Assembly: GCF_019239235.1 (NCBI RefSeq)
Contig: NZ_JAAZTS010000013.1
Coordinates: forward strand, 1 to 64,000
Direction: 5' to 3'
Length of the DNA: 64,000 bases
Source: Caecibacteroides pullorum
GTDB lineage: Bacteria; Bacteroidota; Bacteroidia; Bacteroidales; Bacteroidaceae
Shown: piece after piece, positions 1 to 9,075 of the stretch
Position numbering within the stretch: position 1 is the stretch's first letter
Layout of the letters: the number at the start of each line of letters is the position of its first letter
The notes under the pieces: model-generated
The model's database searches: none
The model's input: the letters and a program-made list of their open reading frames with translations, nothing else
Told to the model about the DNA's origin: nothing
Made by a program: the position numbers and the translations under genes

Positions 1-399
1 ATTGAGTTTCTCATATTTAATCGTTTAGTTCTTGCCGAATTTCCCTCTCCGTTTGTAATTTGTTTTACACTTATTAAGCTAATTAATTCTTCCGTTATTT
101 CGCAGATAATTTCACAAGCACATAATACCCTGATAATAAACAACATAGAAACAAGACAATGATAAAAATCCAGAGAAAAAGAAAAGAATAAGGATCTAAA
201 AGTGCTATTAGGATCCATCATTGCACTACAAAAAATACCAACAACTAAACAAAGAGAATTCATTACGGAACTTATAAAACGGATATCGTCCAAGATAGCA
301 GGTCGCTTTTTCTCGCCCGCTTCCACTAATATATCTGAAAAAAGAGCTAACTTTACGCCCGCAACAAACTAGTCAGCAATAAATAAAAAGAAGATATAT
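1..399. other. Left-edge intergenic region upstream of trpS
   Basis: AT-rich sequence in which I find no convincing gene or RNA. A minus-strand ATG at 14-12 reads off the left edge and could start a divergent gene, but only four codons are visible. A near-match to the Bacteroides -7 element (TAACTTTA, 348-355, seven of eight positions) lies 45 bp before the trpS start and may be its promoter; no -33 TTTG was found. Confidence 0.4.
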
Positions 400-1494
400 A
401 TGGCAAAAGAGAAAATCATCCTCACAGGCGACCGCCCAACTGGACGCCTGCACATAGGCCACTACGTGGGCTCACTACGCCGACGCGTGGAACTGCAAAA
501 TGCCGGAGATTACAAAGATATGTTTGTCTTCATAGCCGACGCACAGGCCTTGACAGACAATATGGAGAATCCGGAAAAGGTGCGTCAAAATGTCATCGAA
601 GTGGCATTGGATTACTTGGCTTGCGGACTGGATCCGACAAAGAGCACGCTCTTCATCCAATCGCAGATACCGGAACTGTGTGAACTTTCGTTCTACTACA
701 TGGACCTGGTAACCGTATCACGCCTGCAACGCAATCCGACTGTAAAGACCGAGATTCAGATGCGTAACTTTGAGGCAAGTATCCCCGTAGGTTTTTTCAC
801 CTATCCCATCAGCCAGGCTGCTGACATTACGGCTTTCAAGGCTACGACCGTACCTGTAGGTGAAGACCAGGAGCCTATGCTGGAACAGGCCCGTGAAATT
901 GTGCGCCGTTTCAACTACATTTACGGCGAAACACTGGTAGAACCGGAGATCCTGCTACCGGACAATGCCGCCTGCCTGCGTCTGCCAGGAACGGACGGTA
1001 AAGCGAAAATGAGCAAAAGTCTGGGGAACTGTATCTACCTGAGTGACCCCGCCGACGAAGTACAGAAAAAAATACGCAGCATGTATACGGACCCGGATCA
1101 CTTGCGTGTACAAGATCCTGGTAAGGTGGAAGGCAATACCGTATTTACTTACCTCGACGCATTCTGCCGCCCCGAACACTTTGAACGCTATCTGCCGGAT
1201 TACCCCAATCTCGACGAGCTGAAGGCTCACTACCAGCGTGGCGGTTTGGGTGATGTAAAAGTGAAGAACTTCCTGAATGCCATCATGCAGGAAACTCTGG
1301 AGCCCATCCGTACCCGCCGCAAGGAATTCGAACAGGACATACCGGCTATCTACGACATGCTGAAAAAAGGTTGTGAGAAGGCTCGTGAAACGGCAGCCGC
1401 CACACTGGACGACGTTCGCCGTGCCATGAAGATCAACTACTTCGACGATGCGGACCTGATAGCCGAACAGGCCAAACGTTTCCGCGGAGAATAA
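400..1494 (+). CDS. trpS: Tryptophan--tRNA ligase
   Basis: Class I aminoacyl-tRNA synthetase that activates tryptophan with ATP and charges tRNA-Trp in the cytoplasm. The 364-residue protein has the HIGH signature at residues 18-21 (RLHIGHYVG) and the KMSKS loop at 203-207, both in the expected order for a Rossmann-fold class Ic enzyme. It is about 30 residues longer than the E. coli enzyme, within the range of the longer TrpRS type. The start is the first ATG and the N-terminus ([19 protein letters not shown]) aligns with the family from residue 3. It stands alone on the plus strand and converges on the OmpA-family gene across a shared hairpin terminator. Identification is firm. Confidence 0.97.
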   Translation: MAKEKIILTGDRPTGRLHIGHYVGSLRRRVELQNAGDYKDMFVFIADAQALTDNMENPEKVRQNVIEVALDYLACGLDPTKSTLFIQSQIPELCELSFYYMDLVTVSRLQRNPTVKTEIQMRNFEASIPVGFFTYPISQAADITAFKATTVPVGEDQEPMLEQAREIVRRFNYIYGETLVEPEILLPDNAACLRLPGTDGKAKMSKSLGNCIYLSDPADEVQKKIRSMYTDPDHLRVQDPGKVEGNTVFTYLDAFCRPEHFERYLPDYPNLDELKAHYQRGGLGDVKVKNFLNAIMQETLEPIRTRRKEFEQDIPAIYDMLKKGCEKARETAAATLDDVRRAMKINYFDDADLIAEQAKRFRGE

Positions 1495-1513
1495 TAACAA
1501 GAAACAAAAAACA

Positions 1514-1556
1514 GAGGCTGAACTCCCCACAAAGGAATTCAGCCTCATTTTTATTC
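1514..1556. terminator. Bidirectional terminator between trpS and the OmpA-family gene
   Basis: A 13-bp stem with one mismatch: arms GAGGCTGAA (1514-1522) and TTCAGCCTC (1538-1546), extended inward by three more pairs, with a 7-nt loop. It is followed by ATTTTTA on the plus strand and preceded by an A-rich run that gives a T-rich tail on the minus strand. It sits in the 78-bp convergent gap, so it can serve both genes. Confidence 0.85.
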
Positions 1557-1572
1557 ACCTATAAGTCCCAGC

Positions 1573-2766
1573 TTATCGGGCAGACTCTACAACCACGACA
1601 CGATTCAAAATCGGTTCGCCGAAAGAGTCGACTGCTTCTGCAGTACCTACCAACAATTTTTCACGATCTACACCATACTTTTCAACCAATACATTGATTA
1701 CAGCCTCGGCACGTTGGCGAGCCAGTTTCTCATTGTACGCAGTAGTTCCCGTAGCAGCATCCGCATAACCATTGACTACGTAAGTAGCTTCAGGATATTG
1801 CTTCATGGTTTCTGCCAAATAGGACAGATTCATCGCTTCACGAGAAGAAACCTCAGCCGAACCGATGGTGAAGAACACTGTACGCGGTACAATGACCGGT
1901 TTGTTCACCACAACTGCTACTTCTTCCACCACAGGTTCTTTGCTTTCGGCAGCCTCTAAAGCTTCTGCCAATCGGGCATTCTCCGCGGCCATACGATTCA
2001 TCTTGTCGCGCAACACAGCCAAACGAGCTTCGGATATGGCAGGTGCTTGAGGGCGATTGAACCCACGACGGGGGAAACGATACGTGAGCCCAACCGTGGC
2101 ACTGACGAGACCATCATAGCCCTTACCACCGATACCACCGTCAAACTTATCCTCAGTGGCTACAGCACTCAGCTCCACATTAACATCTAACGCATCGCAT
2201 ACCCGAAAACGGTTGATGATACCGGCATTGACTGACAAAGCTTCACGATGGGGAGTAGAATAATTGTGCGTAAAGCCGACACCTACATAAGGAATGACCT
2301 CGTAGACCCGCGAAGGATTGTAGCCTCCAAACAAGGCATTCATGTTGAACATCACGTCAGCGTGGAGATTCATGTAATTGAAGCGTTGCTTATAGTAGCC
2401 ACCGTCCTGCATGGCACCAACCGCATAATCAGATCCCGCAGAAGGAACATAACCGCGTGCCTGCAGACCGCTATACTGCAAACGGGCACCCATACCCGGA
2501 GTAAACCACTTGCCTACAGCTACGTTCAATGTAGGACTGATACGCTTGCCGAAACTGCCGGCAGCATCATAATCACCAAACAGTACAGTAGCACCATAAC
2601 CAAACGAGACAAACCAATTATCCCAAAAGGGATTGGTAACAACCGCGTACTTGTCCTGACGCACTTCTACGACTTCCAACACTTCTTCTGTAACTTCTGT
2701 CGTGTTTTGTGCTACAGCGGCAACCGACAATCCGGACAAAGCCAGCAACATTAGATTCTTTTTCAT
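1573..2766 (-). CDS. OmpA-family outer-membrane protein
   Basis: Predicted outer-membrane protein of 397 residues that tethers the outer membrane to peptidoglycan. It has an N-terminal signal peptide (MKKNLMLLALSGLSVAAVAQ), a beta-barrel-like region of about 200 residues rich in alternating aromatic/polar strands, a short coiled coil (about 245-275, ARLAVLRDKMNRMAAENARL), and a C-terminal OmpA domain (about 295-397). The OmpA domain shows the peptidoglycan-binding pattern with the Asp of NGYAD and the Arg of the ARQRAEAV helix. Homologous proteins are among the most abundant OMPs in Bacteroides. The gene is monocistronic: a terminator lies downstream, and 122 bp separate it from mutL upstream, including a small hairpin in its presumed leader. 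Confidence 0.88.
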   Translation of the reverse strand: MKKNLMLLALSGLSVAAVAQNTTEVTEEVLEVVEVRQDKYAVVTNPFWDNWFVSFGYGATVLFGDYDAAGSFGKRISPTLNVAVGKWFTPGMGARLQYSGLQARGYVPSAGSDYAVGAMQDGGYYKQRFNYMNLHADVMFNMNALFGGYNPSRVYEVIPYVGVGFTHNYSTPHREALSVNAGIINRFRVCDALDVNVELSAVATEDKFDGGIGGKGYDGLVSATVGLTYRFPRRGFNRPQAPAISEARLAVLRDKMNRMAAENARLAEALEAAESKEPVVEEVAVVVNKPVIVPRTVFFTIGSAEVSSREAMNLSYLAETMKQYPEATYVVNGYADAATGTTAYNEKLARQRAEAVINVLVEKYGVDREKLLVGTAEAVDSFGEPILNRVVVVESAR

Positions 2767-2799
2767 ACTTTTTCTTTAAAATAGTTTAGGTTTATATTC

Positions 2800-2820
2800 T
2801 GTCCACTCACACAGTGGACA
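2800..2820 (-). other. Small hairpin in the leader of the OmpA-family gene
   Basis: Perfect 8-bp inverted repeat TGTCCACT (2800-2807) / AGTGGACA (2813-2820) with a 5-nt loop. It has no T tract on the minus strand, so it looks less like a mutL terminator than a stabilising or regulatory structure in the 5' untranslated region of the abundant OmpA-family protein, whose ATG lies 34 nt downstream. Its function is not known. Confidence 0.4.
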
Positions 2821-2888
2821 CTCATATAAACACCAGAACCTGGAAAAAGTTCCGAAAAAGATCTTTTCCTTTCAAAAAAGCATCAATA

Positions 2889-4769
2889 TCATTTGGCAAA
2901 AAGCCGCTCAATTTCTTCTTCGCGGATTGTAGTCAGTACAACACGCCCATCAGGAGTATAATTGGGAGACTCGCATGCAAACAGACTATCTACCAAAGCA
3001 GACATTTCGTCTACACTCAGTACTTGTCCATAAACAATAGCTGCCGCACGAGCCAAGGTCAATGCCAGCATAGACTGTACTTCCTCTTTCACATCACAGC
3101 CTTTCTCCAAAGTCGTATGCACCATATTACGCACCAGTTCCACAGGCTTCAGTCCCTCGATACCCGAAGGAACCCCGTTGATGGCATAGCTGCCTCCACC
3201 CAAAGAAGTCAACTCAAAACCCACAGCAGACAAATCCTCCTGAATATCTTCGAGTACAGCCACCTCAGACGCCGGAAACTGAACAATCTCAGGGAACAAT
3301 ACGCCTTGCGCCACACCATGCTTTTGACGAATTTGCTCCATATATCGGTCAAACAAAACACGTACATGAGCACGATGCTGATCTATCAGCATCAAACCAG
3401 ACTTAACGGACGTCAAAATATAACGCCCCTTGAACTGCCAATGCTGGCCGGAAGTTACATTTCCTCCCTCGGACATCATCGAAGGAAGCGGTGAAGAAGA
3501 CTCTTCCGATGGTACTGAAGCAGGAGACAATTCCTCTTCGACCGGCTCATCAGGGACAACCGGATCATTCATCCGACTAGCTTTCTCCAAACCGGCATAA
3601 AGGCTTTCCCACTCTGTCTGAGGACGTGAATAAGAACGATCGCCTCCATAAGAAGAAGAGGTTTTAAAAGGATTAAAATCAGCATTATAGTGTACCTGAG
3701 GAGGCTCTATGGGCCGAGGTTGCTCAAAAGCAGGAATATCCGGCAGACCTTCGGTATCGAAATCAATAGATGGCACAGCATTGAACTTGCCCAAAGACTC
3801 CTTGACTGCCGCAGAAAGGATTTGCCAAATGGCCTGTTCATTCTCAAACTTAATCTCGGTCTTAGTCGGATGAATATTCACATCGATATTGGCCGGATCC
3901 ACTTCAAAATATATAAAGTAAGAGATCTGTTCACCCGCCGGAATCAAATGTTCGAAAGCATCCATTACAGCTTTATGGAAATAAGGATGCCTCATGTAGC
4001 GCCCATTTACAAAAAAGTATTGGTGCGCTCCTTTCTTACGTGCGGTCTCAGGCTTGGCTACATAACCAGATATCTTGACCAACGTCGTGTCTACCTCTAC
4101 CGAAAGCAGCTGCTGATTTAACTTCTTGCCAAAAACAGCCATAATACGCTGACGTAAAGGCATGACAGGCAGATTGAACAATTCACTGTCATTGCTGTAA
4201 AGGTAAAAAGCGACATCCGGATGAACCAGAACAATACGTTCGAACTCAGCCAAAATATTACTCAATTCCGTAGAATTGGCTTTCAAGAATTTACGTCGGG
4301 CAGGAACATTAAAAAACAGATTTTTTACAGAGAAATTACTCCCTTTAGGACAAGACACAGGCTCCTGACTTTCAACTTTGGAACCAGCCAGCAACAAGCG
4401 TGTACCCAGTTCCTCATCGGCCAGTCTTGTTTTCAGTTCGACTTCGGCAACAGCTGCAATGGAAGCCAAGGCCTCCCCACGAAAGCCCATCGTACGCAAG
4501 GCAAACAAATCAGCAGCTTCACGGATCTTGGATGTAGCATGTCGTTCAAAAGCCAGTCGGGCGTCTGTTTCGGACATACCTTTACCGTTATCGATCACCT
4601 GTATGCCTGTTTTTCCGGCATCTGTTACCAATACATGAACTTCCGTGGCTTCTGCATCGATGGCATTCTCGACCAATTCCTTGATAACAGAGGCAGGCCG
4701 CTGTATCACTTCGCCAGCTGCAATCTGATTGGCCACCGAATCAGGCAGCAAATGAATAATATCACTCAT
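2889..4769 (-). CDS. mutL: DNA mismatch repair protein MutL
   Basis: GHKL ATPase that couples MutS mismatch recognition to strand removal. Length is 626 residues. The N-terminal ATPase shows the Bergerat motifs: ELVENAIDA (catalytic Glu, about residue 30), DNGKGM, and RHATSKI followed by [10 protein letters not shown] transducer domain follows to about residue 330, then a Pro/Ser/Glu-rich linker (about 345-430) and a C-terminal dimerisation domain. The C-terminal domain carries DQHRAHVRV where MutL endonucleases have DQHA-x2-E, so the metal-binding Glu is absent and nicking activity is doubtful. It is the last gene of the run from guaB, 12 bp after a small membrane-protein gene. Confidence 0.96.
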   Translation of the reverse strand: MSDIIHLLPDSVANQIAAGEVIQRPASVIKELVENAIDAEATEVHVLVTDAGKTGIQVIDNGKGMSETDARLAFERHATSKIREAADLFALRTMGFRGEALASIAAVAEVELKTRLADEELGTRLLLAGSKVESQEPVSCPKGSNFSVKNLFFNVPARRKFLKANSTELSNILAEFERIVLVHPDVAFYLYSNDSELFNLPVMPLRQRIMAVFGKKLNQQLLSVEVDTTLVKISGYVAKPETARKKGAHQYFFVNGRYMRHPYFHKAVMDAFEHLIPAGEQISYFIYFEVDPANIDVNIHPTKTEIKFENEQAIWQILSAAVKESLGKFNAVPSIDFDTEGLPDIPAFEQPRPIEPPQVHYNADFNPFKTSSSYGGDRSYSRPQTEWESLYAGLEKASRMNDPVVPDEPVEEELSPASVPSEESSSPLPSMMSEGGNVTSGQHWQFKGRYILTSVKSGLMLIDQHRAHVRVLFDRYMEQIRQKHGVAQGVLFPEIVQFPASEVAVLEDIQEDLSAVGFELTSLGGGSYAINGVPSGIEGLKPVELVRNMVHTTLEKGCDVKEEVQSMLALTLARAAAIVYGQVLSVDEMSALVDSLFACESPNYTPDGRVVLTTIREEEIERLFAK

Positions 4770-4781
4770 GCCTATGCAATT

Positions 4782-5075
4782 TTAGATTATTCCGTTACTG
4801 ATGGCATACCACAGATAAGCCAGCAACATAATGAAAAACAGTATGACAATAAAATGCAAAGGACGTTTTCCGCTCTCCTTACGACGTTTCAGGTGAGTAG
4901 TTCCTTCTATGAATTTTCCACGAATATCTTCGGGATTGAATTCTTTTTTCTCAGTCAGCATGCCTAACTCACGCTTGGCATTCTCTTTCATCTTGTCCAA
5001 CTTTTCCTTACGCTCGTCCACGTAAATATAGGAATGATGAAAGCCTCGTGGTTTTCTCATCGTAAACATACCCAT
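4782..5075 (-). CDS. Small membrane-anchored protein of unknown function
   Basis: 97-residue protein: a charged, probably helical N-terminal two thirds rich in Lys and Glu (KEKLDKMKENAKRELG) and one hydrophobic segment near the C-terminus (about 73-93, FIVILFFIMLLAYLWYAI). This predicts a tail-anchored inner-membrane protein with a cytoplasmic N-terminus. I do not recognise a named family. It sits between the OstA-like gene (11 bp upstream) and mutL (12 bp downstream), so it is almost surely co-transcribed with both. The tight spacing and clean start make it a real gene; its role is open. Confidence 0.75.
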   Translation of the reverse strand: MGMFTMRKPRGFHHSYIYVDERKEKLDKMKENAKRELGMLTEKKEFNPEDIRGKFIEGTTHLKRRKESGKRPLHFIVILFFIMLLAYLWYAISNGII

Positions 5076-5086
5076 AAAGCACTCTC

Positions 5087-6748
5087 CTATTTTTTAATTC
5101 GTTCGATATGCATATCACGCGGAGAAACAGTCGGTCGACGCGAGCTTTGCTTCAACACTGCATCCGACTTCTTACCCCGCCAATTGAAAATATCCTCTTT
5201 GTCCAAAGGACGAATATAATCCAGCCATACGAAAGAAGGCAAGCGGTACTTATCAGCAGGAATCTGCTCCATCGGGTAAGCAGTACCGTTAGCTTTCCCG
5301 ATAAAGGCTCCCCGTTCCATTTTTCTATCCTTCAACATCATTCTCAGGAAACCGCCTTCAGAATAATTCATCAAAATCAACGAGCTGTCACGTTCCTCTA
5401 CTGGATAGAAAATAACCAATACATTTCCATTCACATCCACTTGACGCATTTCACCACCAACAAAATAGGCCTTCATTTCTTTCCCGGATACTTGATTGTA
5501 GTGCAAGGTGTCTTTCTGTTCTACAGTCAGTGCCTGATTAATGATATGCGCCCAGTCGATAGTGCTATCATTCATGTAAACCTTGATTTGTTCACCCAAC
5601 AACTGTTCAGACCCATACCAAAGTACCGGATCAGTATACATGGTCATACAGGAATCTTTGGAATTATAGACCAACGAGTCGCAAACAGCCTGTATATCTG
5701 TACGGAAAGCACGCACCTTGTGATAGACACGCATTTCACGATACATGGAGTCGGTGTTCAAATGATAAGTTACCAAACGTAGCGTATCACCATGCATAAA
5801 CAGGCTGTCACCTTGTGAATAATCCACCGCAACAGCTCTATCTGTAGCCAAAGCATTACCGGTCAATTCATTATAAAAACAATAATCGCCGGTCAGCATA
5901 TTACGATTTACCGTATCATTCATCTGCACATGATCGAAAGCCTCACCATATCCCAGCTTGCGATCGTAGAACAAGCTGTCACCCGTCAGTTTCTTTCCCT
6001 GATTGGTTAAAATAGAACGGTCCAGCAGTTCAGCCTGCTCTGTCACAGTATTATATATACCACGTTCGGAATAAATATGATTATTGTCACTTACAATATC
6101 CGAAGGTCCTAAGATAGTAGCCACTTTGGTTTCCGTATGATACTTCAACGTATCAGAAGTCAAAACAAAACGAGGATTGGTCAGCTTCACTTCATGGTTG
6201 AACACGGCTATTTTAGTAGCAGGACTGTATTCTCCCCATACGGAAGTCAACACATTCTCTTCGTCTGTCAGAGTACCGCCATCAAAATAATATCCCAGAT
6301 TGTAAATACGATCGTAATTCAAACTGTCTGTAGTCAGCTCTGTATTACGATTAATCATCCGTACGTTCTCACGAAGCATAGCCAATTGGGCCATCCCATC
6401 ATAATAGAGATAATCACCGTAAATGAACAATGTATCGCCTTGTTCCATCCGCACATTTCCAAAAGCCTCTACGGAATTGATGCGTTTGAAAATCAAAGCA
6501 CTGTCACAGTACATATACATACTGTCATGGCGTAGCTTCACTGACCCAATCAACACCTGAACATCCGGCCGAACCTGATCATCGGCCTGTGCCTCATCTG
6601 CATACAACAAATCAACACGGGTCTTTTTTTTCTCTGGCTCTCCCTTCTTATCCTGCGCACTGAGCAGACAGATGCCAAACAGGCATAGAATACCTGTCAG
6701 AAGATATCTATGCCTGCTTAGGAATTTAAAAACAATTCTATTGTGCAT
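5087..6748 (-). CDS. OstA/LptA-like periplasmic protein
   Basis: 553-residue exported protein (signal peptide about 1-32, ending LLSA-QDKKG) with repeated OstA-type beta-jellyroll segments. The region about 60-130 (VLIGSVKLRHDSMYMYCDSA, then VEAFGNVRM, then GDTLFIYGDYLYYD) matches the LptA/LptD N-terminal family that forms the periplasmic lipopolysaccharide bridge. Similar strands recur to about residue 300. It is much longer than E. coli LptA (about 185 residues), as is usual for Bacteroidetes members. Its neighbours are three SurA/parvulin-like chaperones, which fits outer-membrane assembly. lptB lies 42 kb away in this window. The family call is firm; an exact Lpt role is inferred. Confidence 0.85.
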   Translation of the reverse strand: MHNRIVFKFLSRHRYLLTGILCLFGICLLSAQDKKGEPEKKKTRVDLLYADEAQADDQVRPDVQVLIGSVKLRHDSMYMYCDSALIFKRINSVEAFGNVRMEQGDTLFIYGDYLYYDGMAQLAMLRENVRMINRNTELTTDSLNYDRIYNLGYYFDGGTLTDEENVLTSVWGEYSPATKIAVFNHEVKLTNPRFVLTSDTLKYHTETKVATILGPSDIVSDNNHIYSERGIYNTVTEQAELLDRSILTNQGKKLTGDSLFYDRKLGYGEAFDHVQMNDTVNRNMLTGDYCFYNELTGNALATDRAVAVDYSQGDSLFMHGDTLRLVTYHLNTDSMYREMRVYHKVRAFRTDIQAVCDSLVYNSKDSCMTMYTDPVLWYGSEQLLGEQIKVYMNDSTIDWAHIINQALTVEQKDTLHYNQVSGKEMKAYFVGGEMRQVDVNGNVLVIFYPVEERDSSLILMNYSEGGFLRMMLKDRKMERGAFIGKANGTAYPMEQIPADKYRLPSFVWLDYIRPLDKEDIFNWRGKKSDAVLKQSSRRPTVSPRDMHIERIKK

Positions 6749-6791
6749 ATAGCTAGTCTAACATTCACAGACTGTATCTAAACAGCCAAAC

Positions 6792-8159
6792 TTAATCCTT
6801 AATCCAGCCCGGATACTTGAATTCACACTGATTCCAGCCTTCCTTAATACGAACATAAGTATGACGCTGCTTCTCACGTATCCATTTATCCAGTACTTCA
6901 GCACGACGCTTCTCGAGTACCAGATCTTTCAAATTCTGATAATCGTCCGTAATAGTAGCTTTATGACCGTTGATACGACTTTTCAGCTTGACGATTACAC
7001 ATTCCTCCTTACCTGTTTTTTCAGGGATCATGGTAAAGGCTTCAGAAATTTCACCTACATTCATTTTATCGACCACCTTGGCAATCTCGGGAGGAAGTTC
7101 CTGCATCTCGAACTTCGATGTATTGTTGTTGGGATTGGGCAACAAACCGTGATTATTACGAGTATCCTTGTCTTGCGAAATAACCGCTGCAGCCTCTTCA
7201 AATGTAAACTTATTATTCCGAATATCGTCAGCAATAGAATCAAGACGAGCCATACCGGCTTCCAATGCACTTTCAGGCGTATGGGGGCGCAGCAATATGT
7301 GCCGAACTTTAATACGGTCACCACGTTTTTCTATCAACTGGATAATATGGAAACCGTATTCCGATTCCACCACTTTAGAAACTTTGGTAGGGTCCTGTAA
7401 GTTAAAAGCGACATTCGCAAAAGACGGATCAAGCTGTCCACGACCATAGAAAGGCATTTCACCACCATTAATAGCCGACGCACGATCCTCGGAATACATA
7501 CGAGCCAAAGTAGAGAAACTGGTTTCACCCTTGTTAATGCGATCGGTAAACTCACGCAAGCGTTTTTTCACCTCTTCTACTTCTTCTACCGGAATTCTAG
7601 GTTTCTGTGTGATAATCTGTACTTCTACCTGTGTAGGAATATAAGGGATACTATCCTGAGGCAAACTTTGGTAATAGCGACGCACCTCAGCAGGCGTAAT
7701 TTTCACCTCACCTACCAACTTCTGCTGCATGCGCTGCACCGTCAATCCTTCACGGGCATTCTCACGTAAGGTTTCACGAATTTGCGTAGCACTCTTGTTC
7801 CAATATTCTTCCATCTTCTCCATAGAGCCGATGCGGCTGACATATTGGTTGATCATGAAATCTACCTGGCTTACGACTTCACTCTCAGACACCTCTATAC
7901 TATCCAAGGCAGCCTGATGCAAAAACAACTTCTGCACAGCTATTTCTTCCGGAATGACACAATATGGATCGCCATCGAACCTACGTCCGTTGTACAACGC
8001 ATCCAAACGCACTTCTTCCACATCAGATTTCAATATGGCTTCGTCACCAACTACCCAAACCACTTCATCAATCACATTGTCCTGCCCCCATGAAGATACA
8101 AAAGGCAGTAGCATAAAAGCCAATAAAACTACAAACTTAACGTTCATACACTTTTTCAT
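6792..8159 (-). CDS. SurA-like periplasmic peptidylprolyl isomerase
   Basis: Periplasmic chaperone/PPIase for outer-membrane protein folding. From the chosen ATG at 8159 it has 455 residues with a signal peptide (MKKCMNVKFVVLLAFMLLPF, cleavage near SSWGQ). An N-terminal SurA-type helical domain is followed by two parvulin domains: the first around VQIITQKPRIP ... FSTLARMYSEDRAS ... GGEMPFYGRGQL, the second from VRHILLRPHTP. A C-terminal helix closes the SurA fold. A longer reading frame to 8225 would overlap the upstream gene by 56 bp and would bury the signal peptide, so I reject it; an ATG at 8147 is also possible. It lies 10 bp after the previous gene, in an operon of three related chaperones. 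Confidence 0.88.
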   Translation of the reverse strand: MKKCMNVKFVVLLAFMLLPFVSSWGQDNVIDEVVWVVGDEAILKSDVEEVRLDALYNGRRFDGDPYCVIPEEIAVQKLFLHQAALDSIEVSESEVVSQVDFMINQYVSRIGSMEKMEEYWNKSATQIRETLRENAREGLTVQRMQQKLVGEVKITPAEVRRYYQSLPQDSIPYIPTQVEVQIITQKPRIPVEEVEEVKKRLREFTDRINKGETSFSTLARMYSEDRASAINGGEMPFYGRGQLDPSFANVAFNLQDPTKVSKVVESEYGFHIIQLIEKRGDRIKVRHILLRPHTPESALEAGMARLDSIADDIRNNKFTFEEAAAVISQDKDTRNNHGLLPNPNNNTSKFEMQELPPEIAKVVDKMNVGEISEAFTMIPEKTGKEECVIVKLKSRINGHKATITDDYQNLKDLVLEKRRAEVLDKWIREKQRHTYVRIKEGWNQCEFKYPGWIKD

Positions 8160-8169
8160 TCCTAATATC

Positions 8170-9039
8170 TTAGTTCTCACAATATTTAATCTTTCCATCT
8201 TCGATAGCTTGCTTATACAAGTCATCTTTCACTTTATTCAGGAACTCAACTTGCTTCCGATTCAACACCAGATCATTTACCAACGGCCTAGCCGCTTCAT
8301 AAGGTTCTTGGGCTCCTGTGGGAATATATTCTGCAACATTCAAAAAATACCAAAAAGCCGTATCCTTGACTTCCACCCGATGATTACGGGAAAAATAAGT
8401 ATCTATATCCGACGTATTCAAAGGTATCCATGACAAAATCTCCGAAGCTGGTACCCATTTGTCATAAAAATACTCATATTTCACAGCATTCTGCAAACTA
8501 TATTTTTCCAAGTGCTCAACCGCAGACTGCCTTTCATCTTTATACCACTGGCGTACTCGACTCAACTGCGGAGCTGTCAAAGGGACCTTGATGAACAAAC
8601 CACGCATCAATGGAGCATCAGCTTTGAACACAGCTTTGTTTTGCTCATAATATTCCTGTAGCTCCTCTTCTGTAATTTCTTCCGACAATTTCTGATGGAT
8701 CAATGCCTGCTGATAAGTATGCATAATCAACGCTTTCCGATAATTGCGCACCAATTTTTCTATTTCATCATTATTGGGCACATTATTTTGTGCCTTTTCA
8801 TATAATAAAATATCTTCCGCCCAATTACGTATATAATGTTCTGCAAACAACAAACTGTCATCTCGATTTTGTCCAGCAGGCTGTACTGCCATCAAATCCT
8901 CCTTGTACAAAAAATTACCGTCCAGTTCCACCAAAGGCGTTCGCCCTTTATGGTCGTACTGTGACTCTTTACATGCCCCCAGAAGGAACAAACAGAGACA
9001 AAACAGACAAAATTTTCGAATTGCCACTTTTTTTCTCAT
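8170..9039 (-). CDS. SurA-related lipoprotein, no clear parvulin domain
   Basis: 289-residue lipoprotein: signal peptide ending LFLLGAC with the lipidated Cys at residue 22. The helical N-terminal part (LFAEHYIRNWAEDILLYEKAQ, shown here as a region around 62-82) resembles the chaperone part of SurA/PpiC-type proteins. The remaining sequence lacks the His/Asp/Ser pattern of an active parvulin core. It is sandwiched between two parvulin-type genes with gaps of 10 and 36 bp. I infer a chaperone without isomerase activity, anchored to a membrane, working with its neighbours on outer-membrane proteins. The family resemblance is moderate. Confidence 0.75.
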   Translation of the reverse strand: MRKKVAIRKFCLFCLCLFLLGACKESQYDHKGRTPLVELDGNFLYKEDLMAVQPAGQNRDDSLLFAEHYIRNWAEDILLYEKAQNNVPNNDEIEKLVRNYRKALIMHTYQQALIHQKLSEEITEEELQEYYEQNKAVFKADAPLMRGLFIKVPLTAPQLSRVRQWYKDERQSAVEHLEKYSLQNAVKYEYFYDKWVPASEILSWIPLNTSDIDTYFSRNHRVEVKDTAFWYFLNVAEYIPTGAQEPYEAARPLVNDLVLNRKQVEFLNKVKDDLYKQAIEDGKIKYCEN

Positions 9040-9075
9040 ATTTGGAATACGAAGATAGCGGTTTAATCAATTGCT

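Noticed and set aside
1..399. tRNA or small RNA upstream of trpS
   Set aside because: No cloverleaf, T-loop sequence or terminator-backed short transcript could be recognised.
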